The notes: generated by a model not told the origin, from the letters alone. 64,000 nt of DNA from Actinoplanes solisilvae (GCF_003999975.1 NZ_RJAC01000001.1:1054001-1118000); one strand, 5' to 3'; shown: positions 45,980-56,153, counted from the first letter of the stretch. Translations and numbers: made by a program.

Positions 45980-48268
45980 TCAGCACCCGCACGACGCCAG
46001 CTTGACCAGAACCGTGTCGAGCGCCGCCCGTCCGGTCACAGCACCCCCCGAGCCGCTGGCCATGATCGCGAAGACCAGCAGCCGCCCATCCTTGGTCGTC
46101 AACGTTCCCGCCATCGTGTTGACGCCGCTCAGCGTGCCCGTCTTGCCTCGCACCACGCCCTGACCGGCCTGGTTGGGCTTGGGCGAGACGAACCGCTTGT
46201 GCATCGTCCCCGACCAACCCGCCACCGGCAGACCCCCGAAGATCGCCGACAGGGCCGGTTTCTGCCCGGACGCGGCGAGCGACAACAACTGCGTGAGCAG
46301 GGAGGGGCTGATGCCGTTGTGCCGGGACAGACCGCTCGCGTCGTAGAGGTTGGCCTCGTCGGCGGGTAGCCCGAGGTCGGTCAGCCGGGCGAGGATCGCC
46401 TCGGTGGCGTCGTCGAACGTGCCCGGCTTGCCGTCGGCCAGCGCGACCTGCCGCCCCAGCGCCTCGGCCGCCGTGTTGTCGCTCTGCTCCAGCATCCAGT
46501 CGGTGAGCTGCACCATCGGCGGCGACTGCACCACCCCGAGCTGCTGCCCCGGCACGACACCGGACGGCGCGGACGAGGCTGCGGACGAGGGCGCGGAAGA
46601 GGCCGCGGCAGTAGGCGCCTTGCCCTTGCGCACGGCCGAGGTCGGCACCCCCAGCAGCCGCGCGAACGCTCTGGCCGCCGCGTTGGCCGGATCGCTCGAC
46701 CGCGGATCACCGCCGAACTCGTTGTGGATCGGCTTGATCCGTCCCGCGTTCACCATCAGCGCCTGCACGCGCGAGACCTGGCCGAACGAGATGTCGCCGG
46801 AGTCCCAGCCCTTCGCCGTCTCGGCCCCGCTGAACAGCGAGGTGTCGTACAGCAGACGCGTCGGCTCGACCCCGCCCAGCGCCTTCTTGACCTGCGCCGC
46901 GAGCAGGTCGAGCCGCGCCGCGCCGGGGAACAGGCTGTTCTTCGTCGTCGCGAGAGTCGGGTCGCCGCCGCCGATCAGCACGACCTCGCCCGGTTCGTCG
47001 CCGGCCACCACGCGGGTGCTCAGCCGGTAGGAGGCGCCTCGCGCGTCCAGCACCGCCGCCGCGGTCAACAGTTTCGTGGTCGAGGCGGGCGTCGTCATCG
47101 TGTCGGCGTTGCGGGCGTAGAGCACGTCGCCCGAAGCCACATCAACGACCGCGACGTGCACCTTCGTGCCGAGCGCCGAGGATTTCACCAACGGATCGAT
47201 CGCCGCCGACACACCCTCGGCGGTCAACGCGGTTCCTCCGCCCGATGCCGCCGCGAGCACGGGCGTCGGCGAGGGGTCGGGCGTCGCCGGTGCGGGCGTC
47301 GGCTTGCGCGAGGGTTCGGCCGACAGCCATCCGTCGACGGGCCCCGGCCGCACCAGCGCGACAACTCCAGCCGCCAGGACGACAAAGACGACAATCCCTA
47401 GAGCAAAGAATTTCGTACGAGTTTTTACACGCGTATTCGCTGCCCCTGGCCCAGCACCGTCGTTGGTCACGGCCGTGCCGCCCGCTACGGGGGATAATGC
47501 CGGGTCGCGCATATCCAGCCCGCCATTCCCGCCCGCCCTGCCAGCGGCGGCCGCCCCCATCGCCGAAGCCGCCCCCGAAGCCGCACCGCCCACCGAGGCC
47601 GTGCCCGACGCCGGCGACGCCGGACCGCCCACCGAAGCCGTGCCCGACGCCGGACCGCTCAAGGGCGTTCTTCCGGACGCCGGACCATCGGCCGAAGCCG
47701 TTCCGCCCACCACGGCCGCGGCCGTTCCCGGAGCCTCAGCCCCCGAAGCGGTCCGCAACGTGTTCAACGGCACCGAGGCCCGCCCATACGTGCCCCCGGT
47801 CACCGGCGCGACGACTTCCGCACCGGAAGCACCAGAAACGCCGGACGGGCCGGACGGGCCAGAAGCACCCGTCACGGCGGAGGCGCCGGAAGCGCCGGCC
47901 GCGCCGGATTTGTCGGGTGCCGGGCTCGGCGTCTGCGGCTGCATGCGCCGATTTTCCGGCCCGTCCGCAACCTCGCGCGCGGATTGCCCCAATTCGATAC
48001 CGCCTTTACCCGCGACCGTGGCCCGACCGGGTGTGGATTCCGGCCGAACGGGTGGCGCGAGCTTTCCGCCCCGCTCGACATCTGCGAGCGTTTTGGGCGA
48101 TTGTTGGGGAATTTGAATGGTTTTGGAGCTTGCGGCATCGGCGATCGCGCCCCGCTGCGGCAAAGCGACAGTCGTCGAGCCCTCAGCCGGGTTACCGTTC
48201 TCGGAGTCACGATGCGACTCGGACACGCCGTCGTACCCGGGACCGTCGTGTGAAACTGGCCTCCCCAC
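45980..48268 (-). CDS. dacB: D-alanyl-D-alanine carboxypeptidase/endopeptidase (S13, PBP4 type) with long repetitive cytosolic head
   Basis: Trims peptidoglycan peptides outside the membrane. The 762-residue protein has one transmembrane helix at about 287-306 (FFALGIVVFVVLAAGVVALV). The S13 active-site motifs are Ser396-T-T-Lys399 (PASTTKLL), SDN (EQSDNTAAEALG) and KTG (VRGKTGTLSG). The 285-residue N-terminus is cytosolic by this topology and is built of Gly/Ala/Ser/Pro repeats (SGPSGPSGVSGASG; GPASGTASVGG twice), much longer than in typical DacB. GTG 48268 has AGGAGGGG upstream. Gene order next to ppa matches mycobacteria, which supports the symbol. Confidence 0.9.
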   Translation of the reverse strand: MGRPVSHDGPGYDGVSESHRDSENGNPAEGSTTVALPQRGAIADAASSKTIQIPQQSPKTLADVERGGKLAPPVRPESTPGRATVAGKGGIELGQSAREVADGPENRRMQPQTPSPAPDKSGAAGASGASAVTGASGPSGPSGVSGASGAEVVAPVTGGTYGRASVPLNTLRTASGAEAPGTAAAVVGGTASADGPASGRTPLSGPASGTASVGGPASPASGTASVGGAASGAASAMGAAAAGRAGGNGGLDMRDPALSPVAGGTAVTNDGAGPGAANTRVKTRTKFFALGIVVFVVLAAGVVALVRPGPVDGWLSAEPSRKPTPAPATPDPSPTPVLAAASGGGTALTAEGVSAAIDPLVKSSALGTKVHVAVVDVASGDVLYARNADTMTTPASTTKLLTAAAVLDARGASYRLSTRVVAGDEPGEVVLIGGGDPTLATTKNSLFPGAARLDLLAAQVKKALGGVEPTRLLYDTSLFSGAETAKGWDSGDISFGQVSRVQALMVNAGRIKPIHNEFGGDPRSSDPANAAARAFARLLGVPTSAVRKGKAPTAAASSAPSSAASSAPSGVVPGQQLGVVQSPPMVQLTDWMLEQSDNTAAEALGRQVALADGKPGTFDDATEAILARLTDLGLPADEANLYDASGLSRHNGISPSLLTQLLSLAASGQKPALSAIFGGLPVAGWSGTMHKRFVSPKPNQAGQGVVRGKTGTLSGVNTMAGTLTTKDGRLLVFAIMASGSGGAVTGRAALDTVLVKLASCGC

Positions 48269-48413
48269 GAGCCCCTCCTAGAGCGCGGCGTAAGACTTAG
48301 GGGAGACTAGCGACATCCGGCACACCGTCGCGCGCGGATCCTGTCGGCCTGTCCCGGCCGCAGCCTGCCACGCCCGTTGGACCGGTTTCTCTCACGGGCG
48401 AACAAGGGAGCAC

Positions 48414-48926
48414 ATGATGGATTTCGACGTTCTGGTTGAGATCCCCAAGGGCCAGCGCAACAAGTACGAGGTCGACCACAAGACGGGCCGCATCCGGCTC
48501 GACCGGACGCTGTTCACCGCGACCCAGTACCCGGCTGACTACGGCTTCATCGAGGGCACCCTGGGCCAGGACGGTGACCCGCTCGACGCGCTGGTCCTCG
48601 TGCAGGAGCCGACCTTCCCTGGCTGCCTGATCCGGGCGCGCGCCATCGGCATGTTCCGCATGTCCGACGAGAAGGGCCGCGACGACAAGGTCCTCTGCGT
48701 CCCCTTCGAGGACCCGCGGCAGGAGCACCTGCGCGACATCCACCACCTCGGTGAGTTCGATCGCATGGAGATCCAGCACTTCTTCACGGTCTACAAGGAC
48801 CTCGAACCGGGCAAGTCCGTCGAGGGCGCCACCTGGGTCGGCCGGGTCGAGGCCGAGGAGGAGATCCGCGCCTCGTTCAAGCGCGCCGAGGCCGCCGAGG
48901 CCGACGGCGAGGGCCACGAGCACTGA
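48414..48926 (+). CDS. ppa: Inorganic pyrophosphatase
   Basis: Hydrolyses pyrophosphate to drive biosynthetic reactions. The 170-residue protein has the family-I pattern: [56 protein letters not shown] and [12 protein letters not shown]. Two adjacent ATGs (48414, 48417) follow a GGGAGC; either gives a normal protein. The His-ending tail (DGEGHEH) is unremarkable. It is divergent from dacB across 145 bases and followed by a strong terminator. Confidence 0.97.
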   Translation: MMDFDVLVEIPKGQRNKYEVDHKTGRIRLDRTLFTATQYPADYGFIEGTLGQDGDPLDALVLVQEPTFPGCLIRARAIGMFRMSDEKGRDDKVLCVPFEDPRQEHLRDIHHLGEFDRMEIQHFFTVYKDLEPGKSVEGATWVGRVEAEEEIRASFKRAEAAEADGEGHEH

Positions 48927-48983
48927 TCCACCGGCCGCGCCCCGCCGTCGCCCGTCGACGTCGCGCGGCCCGCAACGTCCGCA

Positions 48984-49016
48984 CGCGCGGGTGGCTAGGG
49001 AGCAGCCACCCGCGCG
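48984..49016. terminator. Bidirectional terminator between ppa and eccD
   Basis: A perfect 13-bp stem (48984-48996 with 49004-49016, CGCGCGGGTGGCT and its complement) has a seven-base loop. It lies between the convergent ppa and eccD genes, 57 and 27 bases from their stops. Confidence 0.85.
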
Positions 49017-49043
49017 ACGCATTTCCGAGGCACCGCGAAAAGA

Positions 49044-50480
49044 TCAAGCGACGCTGATGTTGCCCACCGCGTCGTAGAGCCCGACCACCGCGCAGGCCAC
49101 CGGAATCACCGACACGACGACCAGCGTGTCCAGCAGGTCGGCGGCCCGCCCCAGATAGGGCGACGGCGGCCGCTCCGAATACGTCGCACCGGCCACGACG
49201 GTGATCAACGCCAGCACCAGCGCCGCCCCGACCACGCCGAGCAGCACCGCCGCGTTCGCGCCGCGCAGCAGGTCGACGCCGAGCGCCGCGACCCCGGCCA
49301 GCCCGCCGACGACCAGCGGCACCCGCTGGCGCAACGTCACGAACAGCCGCGACCGCAGCAGCAACGCCGCCGCCGAGACCGCGATCAAAATGCGCGCCGA
49401 GAGCGTGCCGGCCACGGCCAGCACCGCGAACGCGCCCACGGCCAGCACGGCGTGGCCGAGCAGCATGCCGGCGAGCAGTTCCTCGGTGCGGGTCACGGCC
49501 GCGAAGACGGTGGCCCGGTCGGGCCGTTCGCGAGCGGCGTCCAGCGCGCCGCCCGGGCTGACCCCGGTGAACCCCTCGGCCGCTTCGGCTCCCGTCGGCA
49601 TCGTGACCGGCGGCGTCGGCATCTTCCCGAAGCGGATCGCCAGCAGCGGCAGCGCGCCGATCCCGCAGACCAGGATCGACAACAGCACCGCGGCGGCCCC
49701 GGCCGCGGTGGTCACCAGGCTGACCAGCGCGGTCACCGCGCCCAGCAGACCAGTCACGGCTCCGGCCGTGAAGAGCCGTTGCCGCGCGGCCACGCCGACC
49801 CCGCCGAGCGCCGCGACCAGCAGCAACGCGACCGACCCGGCCAGCAATTCGGAGTCGCCCAGCCACGGCAGCAGTCCGACCGCGCCGACGCGGTCGTCGG
49901 TGGCGACGAGAACGGCCCCGCCGGCGAAGCCGAACGGCATCGCGTAAGCGCCCAGGGCCGCGCCGGCGCGCGCATCCCCGTACGCCCGGGAAGCGGTCAC
50001 ACCGGCCAGCGCCAGCAGGACCGCGAGCCCGAGACCGGCATAGCCCGCGCCGCTCCACCCTGGACCCGCGACGAGCAGCGCCAGCAGGGCGATCGCGAGC
50101 GCCACCCCCGCCCCGGCCAGGGTCGCTGTGCGGGTCGAGGCCGGCGTCCACGCACTGCCCCGGCGGCGAGCACCCTCGGCGATGGCCTCGACCACGTCGT
50201 CGTACTCGAGCTCGGGCCAGTCGTCGTGAGCCGGGACGAGATGGAGCACCTCCCCGTCCCGTACGCCCTGGGGGAAAAGACCCTGGGAGGTGGCCAGCGC
50301 GATCCCGTCGGTGCGCCGCAGCACCCACCCGCCGTGTTTCTCGCCGTCGTCGGCCAGGCCCTCGCCCGCGTGCCGCAGCACCTCGGGCAGCAGTTCGGCC
50401 AGCGGCACGTGCTCGGGGAGCGCCACGTCGATGCGGCGGTGCGGGGCGCTGATCGTCACCCGGGCCAGACCGATGCTCAT
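49044..50480 (-). CDS. eccD: Type VII (ESX-like) secretion integral membrane protein EccD
   Basis: The 478-residue protein has a YukD/ubiquitin-like N-terminal domain (VTISAPHRRIDVALPEHVPL ... VLHLVPAHD). About eleven hydrophobic helices follow from residue 120 on, ending GLYDAVGNISV. EccD lines the ESX channel. ATG 50480. It is divergent from eccC, with 117 bases between starts. No eccB, eccE, eccA or WXG100 gene is in the window. Confidence 0.88.
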   Translation of the reverse strand: MSIGLARVTISAPHRRIDVALPEHVPLAELLPEVLRHAGEGLADDGEKHGGWVLRRTDGIALATSQGLFPQGVRDGEVLHLVPAHDDWPELEYDDVVEAIAEGARRRGSAWTPASTRTATLAGAGVALAIALLALLVAGPGWSGAGYAGLGLAVLLALAGVTASRAYGDARAGAALGAYAMPFGFAGGAVLVATDDRVGAVGLLPWLGDSELLAGSVALLLVAALGGVGVAARQRLFTAGAVTGLLGAVTALVSLVTTAAGAAAVLLSILVCGIGALPLLAIRFGKMPTPPVTMPTGAEAAEGFTGVSPGGALDAARERPDRATVFAAVTRTEELLAGMLLGHAVLAVGAFAVLAVAGTLSARILIAVSAAALLLRSRLFVTLRQRVPLVVGGLAGVAALGVDLLRGANAAVLLGVVGAALVLALITVVAGATYSERPPSPYLGRAADLLDTLVVVSVIPVACAVVGLYDAVGNISVA

Positions 50481-50597
50481 GAGCACTTCCCATCGAAATT
50501 GATGAGGCTGCGGACGCGAGCGGACTTTACCTACCATGATGAGAACACGACAGGCAGTGACCGTTGCACCCTTGTGGACGAGAGGGAAGAACGCGGC

Positions 50598-53500
50598 ATG
50601 AGCACGGTGGTGATCAAGCGGACGGCCCGCCGTCCCTCGCCGGAGATCCCGACCGGCGAGATCGCCGTCGAGCCTCCGCCCGAAATTCCGCAGGCCATGG
50701 GCGGTCGCTGGCAGCAGGCGGTGATGGCGCTGCCCATGCTGGGCGGCTCGGTCGCGATGGCGATGATGATGGGGCAGGGCCGGGGCGGCGCCTATTCCTA
50801 TGTGATCGGTGGCCTGTTCGGCATCTCGTCGATCGCGATGCTGGCGACCAGCTTCGGCGCGAACGGCTCGCCGAAGAAGGCCGAGATGATGGCGGCCCGC
50901 CGCGAATACCTGCGGCACCTCTCCGGCCTGCGCAAACGCGTCCGCGAGACGGCTCGCAAGCAACGCATCGGCCTGCTCTACCGCCATCCCGATCCGACCA
51001 AGCTGTGGTCGACCGCGGGCAGCCATCGGGTGTGGGAGCGGCGCACGAGCGATCCCGACTTCGGCGTCGTGCGGCTCGGGATCGGGCCGCAGACGCTGGC
51101 CACGCCGCTGCTGCCGCCGGTGACCCGCCCGCTCGACGAGCTCGAGCCGATGACCGCGGGGGCACTGCGGCGCTTCCTCGACGCCTACTCGGTGGTCCCC
51201 GACCTGCCGGTGGCCGCGTCGCTGCGCGGCTTCGCCCGGGTCTTCCTGCGCGGCGCCGACCCCGACGTGCACGACCTCACCCGAGCGGTGGTCGCTCAGC
51301 TCGCCACCTTCCACGCGCCCGACGATCTGATCATCGCCGTCTGCGCCGGTCCCGAGCGGCGCGCGTCCTGGGAGTGGGCGAAGTGGCTGCCGCACAACCT
51401 GCACCCGGCCCGCACCGACGCGCTGGGCCACGTACGTCTGGTCGCGAGCACCGGTCAGGAACTGGAAGCCCTGCTCGAAGACGTGATCGCCAACCGGCCG
51501 CGGTTCTCAAGAGGGCTCAGTAACCCGACCGGCCAGAGCGTCAGCTCGCCCCACGTCGTGATCGTGCTCGACGGCGCCGACCTGCGCGGCGCCACCCAGC
51601 TCGACGACGGCATCGATGGCGTGACCGTCCTCGATCTCGACGAGCAACCCCCACGGCTGCTCGACCGGTCGCTGCTCGTGCTCGAGGTCGTCAACCACAG
51701 CGGTCGGCGCGTGCTCAACACCTATTCCATGGAGCACGAGGCCGAAGTCGGCTCGCCCGACCGGCTCAGCGTCGAGCAGGCCGAGGCGGTCGCGCGCCGG
51801 CTCGCCCCGCTGCGGCTGGCCGCGCTCTCCAAGTCGTCCGACACCCCGCTCGCCTCCGAGATGGGCCTGGCCGACCTGCTCGGCCTCGGCGACCCCGAGT
51901 CGTTCAGCGTGGCCCGGGCCTGGCTGCCCCGGCCCAACCGCGACCGGCTGCGGGTGCCGATCGGTGTCGGGGCCGACGGTGCCCCCATCGAGCTCGACCT
52001 CAAGGAGTCGGCGCAGGACGGCATGGGCCCGCACGGCCTGCTGATCGGCGCCACCGGTTCCGGCAAGTCCGAGCTGCTGCGCACGCTGGTGCTGGCGCTG
52101 GCCGCCACCCACTCGTCCGAGACGCTGAACTTCGTACTGATCGACTTCAAGGGTGGCGCGACCTTCGCCTCGCTCGACCGGCTGCCGCACACCGCGGCCG
52201 TGATCACCAACCTGGCCGACGAGTTGCCGCTGGTCGACCGCATGGTCGACGCGATCGACGGCGAGCTGCTACGGCGGCAGGGGCTGCTGCGCAAGGCCGG
52301 TAACTACGCCGGCATCCGCGACTACGAGCGGGCCCGCGCCGGGGGTGCCGCACTGCCGCCGATGCCGTCGCTGCTCGTGATCTGCGACGAGTTCTCCGAG
52401 CTGCTGTCGGCCAAGCCCGACTTCATCGACCTGTTCGTCCAGATCGGACGGCTCGGCCGGTCGCTCGGTGTGCACCTGCTGCTGGCCAGCCAGCGGCTCG
52501 AGGAGGGCCGGCTGCGTGGCCTGGACACCCACCTGTCCTACCGGGTGGGTCTGCGGACCTTCTCGGCGCTCGAGTCCCGCGCGGTGCTCGGCGTGCCCGA
52601 CGCCTACGAGCTACCCCGCTCACCCGGCCACGGCTACCTCAAGTTCGGCACCGAACCTCTGCTGCGCTTCAAGGCGGCGTACGTCTCCGGGCCGTTGCCC
52701 AAGGCCGGCACGCGCGCCGCGGCAGGAGGTGCCGGAGCCGATCCCCAGGTTCTCGCCTATTCGACGCGCTATGTCCCCTTGCCCAAGCAGGCCAAGCCGG
52801 TCGAGCCGAAACCCGAGGTGATCCCGGCCGGCGAGAGCGTGCTCGACGTGATGGTCGACCGCCTCGGCGGGCAGGGACCGCCGGCCCACCAGGTGTGGCT
52901 GCCGCCGCTCACCCAGTCGACCGTGCTCGACGAGCTGCTCGGACCGGTCGGCGTCGACCCGGAGCGCGGCCTGGCCTTCGCCAATCCCGAGCTGCACGGC
53001 GCGCTGCAGGTGCCGATCGCGATGATCGACAAGCCGCGCGAGCAGGTACGCGACGTGATGTGGCTGCACCTGGCCGGGGCGGCGGGCCACGTCGCCGTGG
53101 TCGGCTCGACGATGAGCGGGAAGTCGACCGTGCTGCGCTCGATGATCTGCGGGCTCGCGCTGACCCACACCCCGGCCGAGGCACAGATCTACTGCCTCGA
53201 CTTCGGCGGCGGCCAGCTCGGCTCGCTGCGCGACCTGCCGCACGTCGGCGGCGTGTCGGGCCGGCTCGACGTGGTCGGGGTACGCCGGACGGTGGGCGAG
53301 ATGTCCACATTGCTGGCCGAGCGGGAGGCGCGCTTCGCCACGACGGGCATCGACTCGATGGCCTCCTATCGGCGCCGCCGGGCCAACCCCGCCAACCCGG
53401 GCACCGACCCCGATCCGTTCGGCGACGTGTTCCTGGTGATCGACGGCTGGGCCACGCTGCGCAAAGAGTACGAAGAGCTCGAACCCGTCATCACCGACAT

Positions 53501-54569
53501 CGCCACACGCGGACTCTCGTACGGGATCCACGTCGTCGTCTCCAGCTCGAGGTGGATGGACTTCCGTCCGGCGATCCGCGATCTCTTCGGTTCCCGCATC
53601 GAGCTGCGTCTCGGCGACCCGAGCGACTCCAACGTCAACCGGCGCGCCGCGATGACCGTGCCCGAACAGCCCGGCCGCGGCGTCATCGAGCACCCGACGG
53701 ACAAGAACAAGTTCCTGCACCTGCTCACCGTGCGACCCGAGCTGAGCACCCTCGACGACACGGCTGACCTGGTGAAAGAGGTCGCCGCCAACTGGCACGG
53801 GGCGCCGGCCCCGCGGGTGCGCCTGTTGCCGGCCCTGGTGCCGTACGGGGAACTCGACCTTGATCGAAGCGGCGGGCTGCGTCTGCCGATCGGCATCTCG
53901 GAGGCCGACCTGCGCCCGGTCGAGATCGACTTCGCCTCGGACCCGCACTTCCTGCTCTTCGGCGACGCCGAGTGCGGCAAGTCGGCGTTCCTGCGCGGAC
54001 TGGCCACCACGATCACGCACCGCTTCGCGCCCGAAGAGGCACGGATCATCCTGGTCGACTACCGGCGCTCCCTTATGGATCTTCCGGAGACCGAACACCG
54101 CATCGGGTACGGCATCCAGGCGCAGAAAACCCTCGAGCTGATGCAATCGGTCGCCGGCTACATGCAGCGCCGCCTGCCCGGACCCGACGTCACCGCGCAG
54201 CAACTCCGCGAACGCTCGTGGTGGACCGGGCCCGAACTGTTCGTGCTGGTCGACGACTACGACCTGGTCGTCGCCGGGCCGACCAACCCGCTCACCCCGC
54301 TGCTCGAATATCTGCCCCAAGCGCGCGACGTCGGCCTGCACCTGATCCTGACGCGACGGGCCGGCGGCGCGGGACGGGCGCTCTACGAGCCGATCATCCA
54401 GCGGCTGCGCGAACTGTCAGCGCCCGGCCTGGTGATGTCCGGGCCGTCGGACGAGGGGGCTCTCATCGGTGCCGTCCGGCCGGCGCTGTTGCCGCCCGGA
54501 CGAGGCCGCCTGCTCACTCGCCGTGAGGGCGTACGGCTGATCCAGTTGGCATATCTCGCACCGCTCTGA
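50598..54569 (+). CDS. eccC: Type VII secretion FtsK/SpoIIIE-type ATPase EccC
   Basis: Motor and substrate-recognition component of ESX secretion. The single 1323-residue chain (fused EccCa+EccCb) has two membrane helices near residues 45-85. Three FtsK domains follow, with Walker A GATGSGKS (about 484), GSTMSGKS (about 836) and GDAECGKS (about 1122). Walker B is intact in the first (LLVICDEF) and altered in the second (FLVIDGW) and third (LVDDYD), as usual for EccC. ATG 50598 (MSTVVIKRTARRPSPEIP) is chosen: this N-terminus is typical, while the frame runs open far upstream by chance. Confidence 0.95.
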   Translation: MSTVVIKRTARRPSPEIPTGEIAVEPPPEIPQAMGGRWQQAVMALPMLGGSVAMAMMMGQGRGGAYSYVIGGLFGISSIAMLATSFGANGSPKKAEMMAARREYLRHLSGLRKRVRETARKQRIGLLYRHPDPTKLWSTAGSHRVWERRTSDPDFGVVRLGIGPQTLATPLLPPVTRPLDELEPMTAGALRRFLDAYSVVPDLPVAASLRGFARVFLRGADPDVHDLTRAVVAQLATFHAPDDLIIAVCAGPERRASWEWAKWLPHNLHPARTDALGHVRLVASTGQELEALLEDVIANRPRFSRGLSNPTGQSVSSPHVVIVLDGADLRGATQLDDGIDGVTVLDLDEQPPRLLDRSLLVLEVVNHSGRRVLNTYSMEHEAEVGSPDRLSVEQAEAVARRLAPLRLAALSKSSDTPLASEMGLADLLGLGDPESFSVARAWLPRPNRDRLRVPIGVGADGAPIELDLKESAQDGMGPHGLLIGATGSGKSELLRTLVLALAATHSSETLNFVLIDFKGGATFASLDRLPHTAAVITNLADELPLVDRMVDAIDGELLRRQGLLRKAGNYAGIRDYERARAGGAALPPMPSLLVICDEFSELLSAKPDFIDLFVQIGRLGRSLGVHLLLASQRLEEGRLRGLDTHLSYRVGLRTFSALESRAVLGVPDAYELPRSPGHGYLKFGTEPLLRFKAAYVSGPLPKAGTRAAAGGAGADPQVLAYSTRYVPLPKQAKPVEPKPEVIPAGESVLDVMVDRLGGQGPPAHQVWLPPLTQSTVLDELLGPVGVDPERGLAFANPELHGALQVPIAMIDKPREQVRDVMWLHLAGAAGHVAVVGSTMSGKSTVLRSMICGLALTHTPAEAQIYCLDFGGGQLGSLRDLPHVGGVSGRLDVVGVRRTVGEMSTLLAEREARFATTGIDSMASYRRRRANPANPGTDPDPFGDVFLVIDGWATLRKEYEELEPVITDIATRGLSYGIHVVVSSSRWMDFRPAIRDLFGSRIELRLGDPSDSNVNRRAAMTVPEQPGRGVIEHPTDKNKFLHLLTVRPELSTLDDTADLVKEVAANWHGAPAPRVRLLPALVPYGELDLDRSGGLRLPIGISEADLRPVEIDFASDPHFLLFGDAECGKSAFLRGLATTITHRFAPEEARIILVDYRRSLMDLPETEHRIGYGIQAQKTLELMQSVAGYMQRRLPGPDVTAQQLRERSWWTGPELFVLVDDYDLVVAGPTNPLTPLLEYLPQARDVGLHLILTRRAGGAGRALYEPIIQRLRELSAPGLVMSGPSDEGALIGAVRPALLPPGRGRLLTRREGVRLIQLAYLAPL

Positions 54570-54672
54570 CGATCACCAGGATTTAACAGACAGGCAGTGC
54601 GATAGGCATAGACGGACAGCAGCCGAAGAGCGCTGTTTCGGAGTAATCTGCATCGACCGTCCAGGATCCAGA

Positions 54673-56004
54673 ATGGCGATGCGAACCGTGACCGCTCTGC
54701 GCGTGAGTTCCTCCCGAGGTGGCCTCGGTCGTCTCGTCGCGGCCACCGCCGCGGGAATCGTCGCCCTGGGCATCCCGGCCACACCGGCGTTCGCCGCACC
54801 TCCGCCGCTCGCCGCACCTCCGCCGCTCACTTCGCCTTCGCCGCTCGCCGAGCCGGGCCCGCTGCAGGGTGACTCGGTGCGCGCCGACGAGTGGCACCTG
54901 AACACGCTGAAGGTCCCCGAGGCCTGGACCTATGCCAACGGCGCCGGCATCACGGTCGCGGTCATCGACTCCGGTGTCGACGCCGACCATCCCGACCTGG
55001 CCGGCCAGGTGCTTCCCGGCCTCGACCTGGTCGACGACGAGGGCGACGGCGACACCGACCTCGTCGGCCACGGCACCACGGTCTCGGCGATCATCGCGGG
55101 CCGCAACGACGACAGCGACGGCGTGGTCGGCATCGCCCCCAAAGCCAAGATCCTTCCGGTACGAGTCCTGGACGAGGACAATCGCTACAACGACGCCCTG
55201 ATCGTGGCCCAGGGAGTGCGCTGGGCGGTCGACAAGGGCGCCCGGGTGATCAACCTGTCGCTGGGCGGCAACGGCAGCAGTGCCGCGCTGGCCGCCGCGC
55301 TCGACTACGCGTTCGCCAAAGACGTGGTCGTCGTCGCCTGCACGGGCAATTCGAGCGCCTCGTCCGCGCCCGGGGTGTGGTACCCGGCTCGCGAACCCGG
55401 CGTGATCGCCGTGGCCGGCATGGAACGCGACGGCACGTCCCTGTGGGCCGGCTCGATCACAGGCAAGGAAACGGTCCTCACGGCCCCCGCCACCCAGCTC
55501 GTCGGGGCCAACAACGAGGGCGAATACTGGAAGGTGCAGGGCACGAGCTTCGCCGCCCCGATGGTGTCGGCGACCGCGGCCCTGGTGCGTTCCCGCTGGC
55601 CCGAGATGTCGGCCGGCGAGGTCATCAACCGCATCATCCGCACGGCGAAAGACAAGGGCGCACCCGGCCGCGACCCGCAGTTCGGCTTCGGCCTGGTCGA
55701 CCCGGTCGGCGCCCTGACGGCCTCGGTCCCCGCCGTCTTCGAGAACCCGCTCGACACGGCCCCTTCTCCCGGCATCGCCCGCTTCGGCAGTGCCCCCGCT
55801 CCGGGCCAGGCCCAGTCGGCCCCCGAGGGCACCAAGAATCTCGACTTCTCCGTGGCCGCCGACCCCGACTCCGGCGGCGGCGCGGCCCCCCTGTCCGACC
55901 TGCCCACCCGTTCCCACCGCGCCTGGTGGGCGGCCGCCGCCCTGTTCCTGATCTCAGTCTTGGCCGCGACCCTGACAGTGCGCCGCTTCGCCGGCACCAC
56001 CTGA
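54673..56004 (+). CDS. mycP: Mycosin (type VII secretion-associated subtilisin-like serine protease)
   Basis: The 443-residue protein has a signal peptide (LVAATAAGIVALGIPATPAFA), a short Pro-rich repeat (APPPLAAPPPLTSPSPL) and an S8 protease domain with catalytic Asp99 (VIDSGVD), His133 (GHGTTV) and Ser292 (GTSFAAP). A C-terminal membrane helix (AAALFLISVLAATLTV) with a basic end completes it. This is the MycP architecture; mycosins stabilise the ESX membrane complex. It follows eccC by 103 bases on the same strand. ATG 54673; a second in-frame ATG at 54679 is possible. Confidence 0.92.
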   Translation: MAMRTVTALRVSSSRGGLGRLVAATAAGIVALGIPATPAFAAPPPLAAPPPLTSPSPLAEPGPLQGDSVRADEWHLNTLKVPEAWTYANGAGITVAVIDSGVDADHPDLAGQVLPGLDLVDDEGDGDTDLVGHGTTVSAIIAGRNDDSDGVVGIAPKAKILPVRVLDEDNRYNDALIVAQGVRWAVDKGARVINLSLGGNGSSAALAAALDYAFAKDVVVVACTGNSSASSAPGVWYPAREPGVIAVAGMERDGTSLWAGSITGKETVLTAPATQLVGANNEGEYWKVQGTSFAAPMVSATAALVRSRWPEMSAGEVINRIIRTAKDKGAPGRDPQFGFGLVDPVGALTASVPAVFENPLDTAPSPGIARFGSAPAPGQAQSAPEGTKNLDFSVAADPDSGGGAAPLSDLPTRSHRAWWAAAALFLISVLAATLTVRRFAGTT

Positions 56005-56153
56005 CCCGAGCGCTGCGAACCCGCCGAGAGTCGCAACGTCGCACTTCGCGACATCCACGTTGGACAATCCCTTAATCGCCGGATATTTCGGGCATCCGGC
56101 GAAGGCCTTGCACCCGCCGCCGCGTTACATCTCGCGTTCGCAGTGGCGGATCG

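Noticed and set aside
47450..48200. CRISPR-like or tandem repeat array
   Set aside because: The repeats are irregular, in-frame Gly/Ala/Ser/Pro codons of the dacB head, without constant spacers.
49452..50597. A 380-residue N-terminal extension of EccC
   Set aside because: It would lie antisense to eccD and lacks any domain; the ATG at 50598 gives the standard EccC N-terminus.
50481..50597. WXG100 (esx) gene hidden between eccD and eccC
   Set aside because: Only 117 bases are available and no WXG-containing frame is present.
56005..56153. Small RNA or tRNA after mycP
   Set aside because: Only a weak GTCGC/GCGAC pairing was found and no cloverleaf could be drawn.
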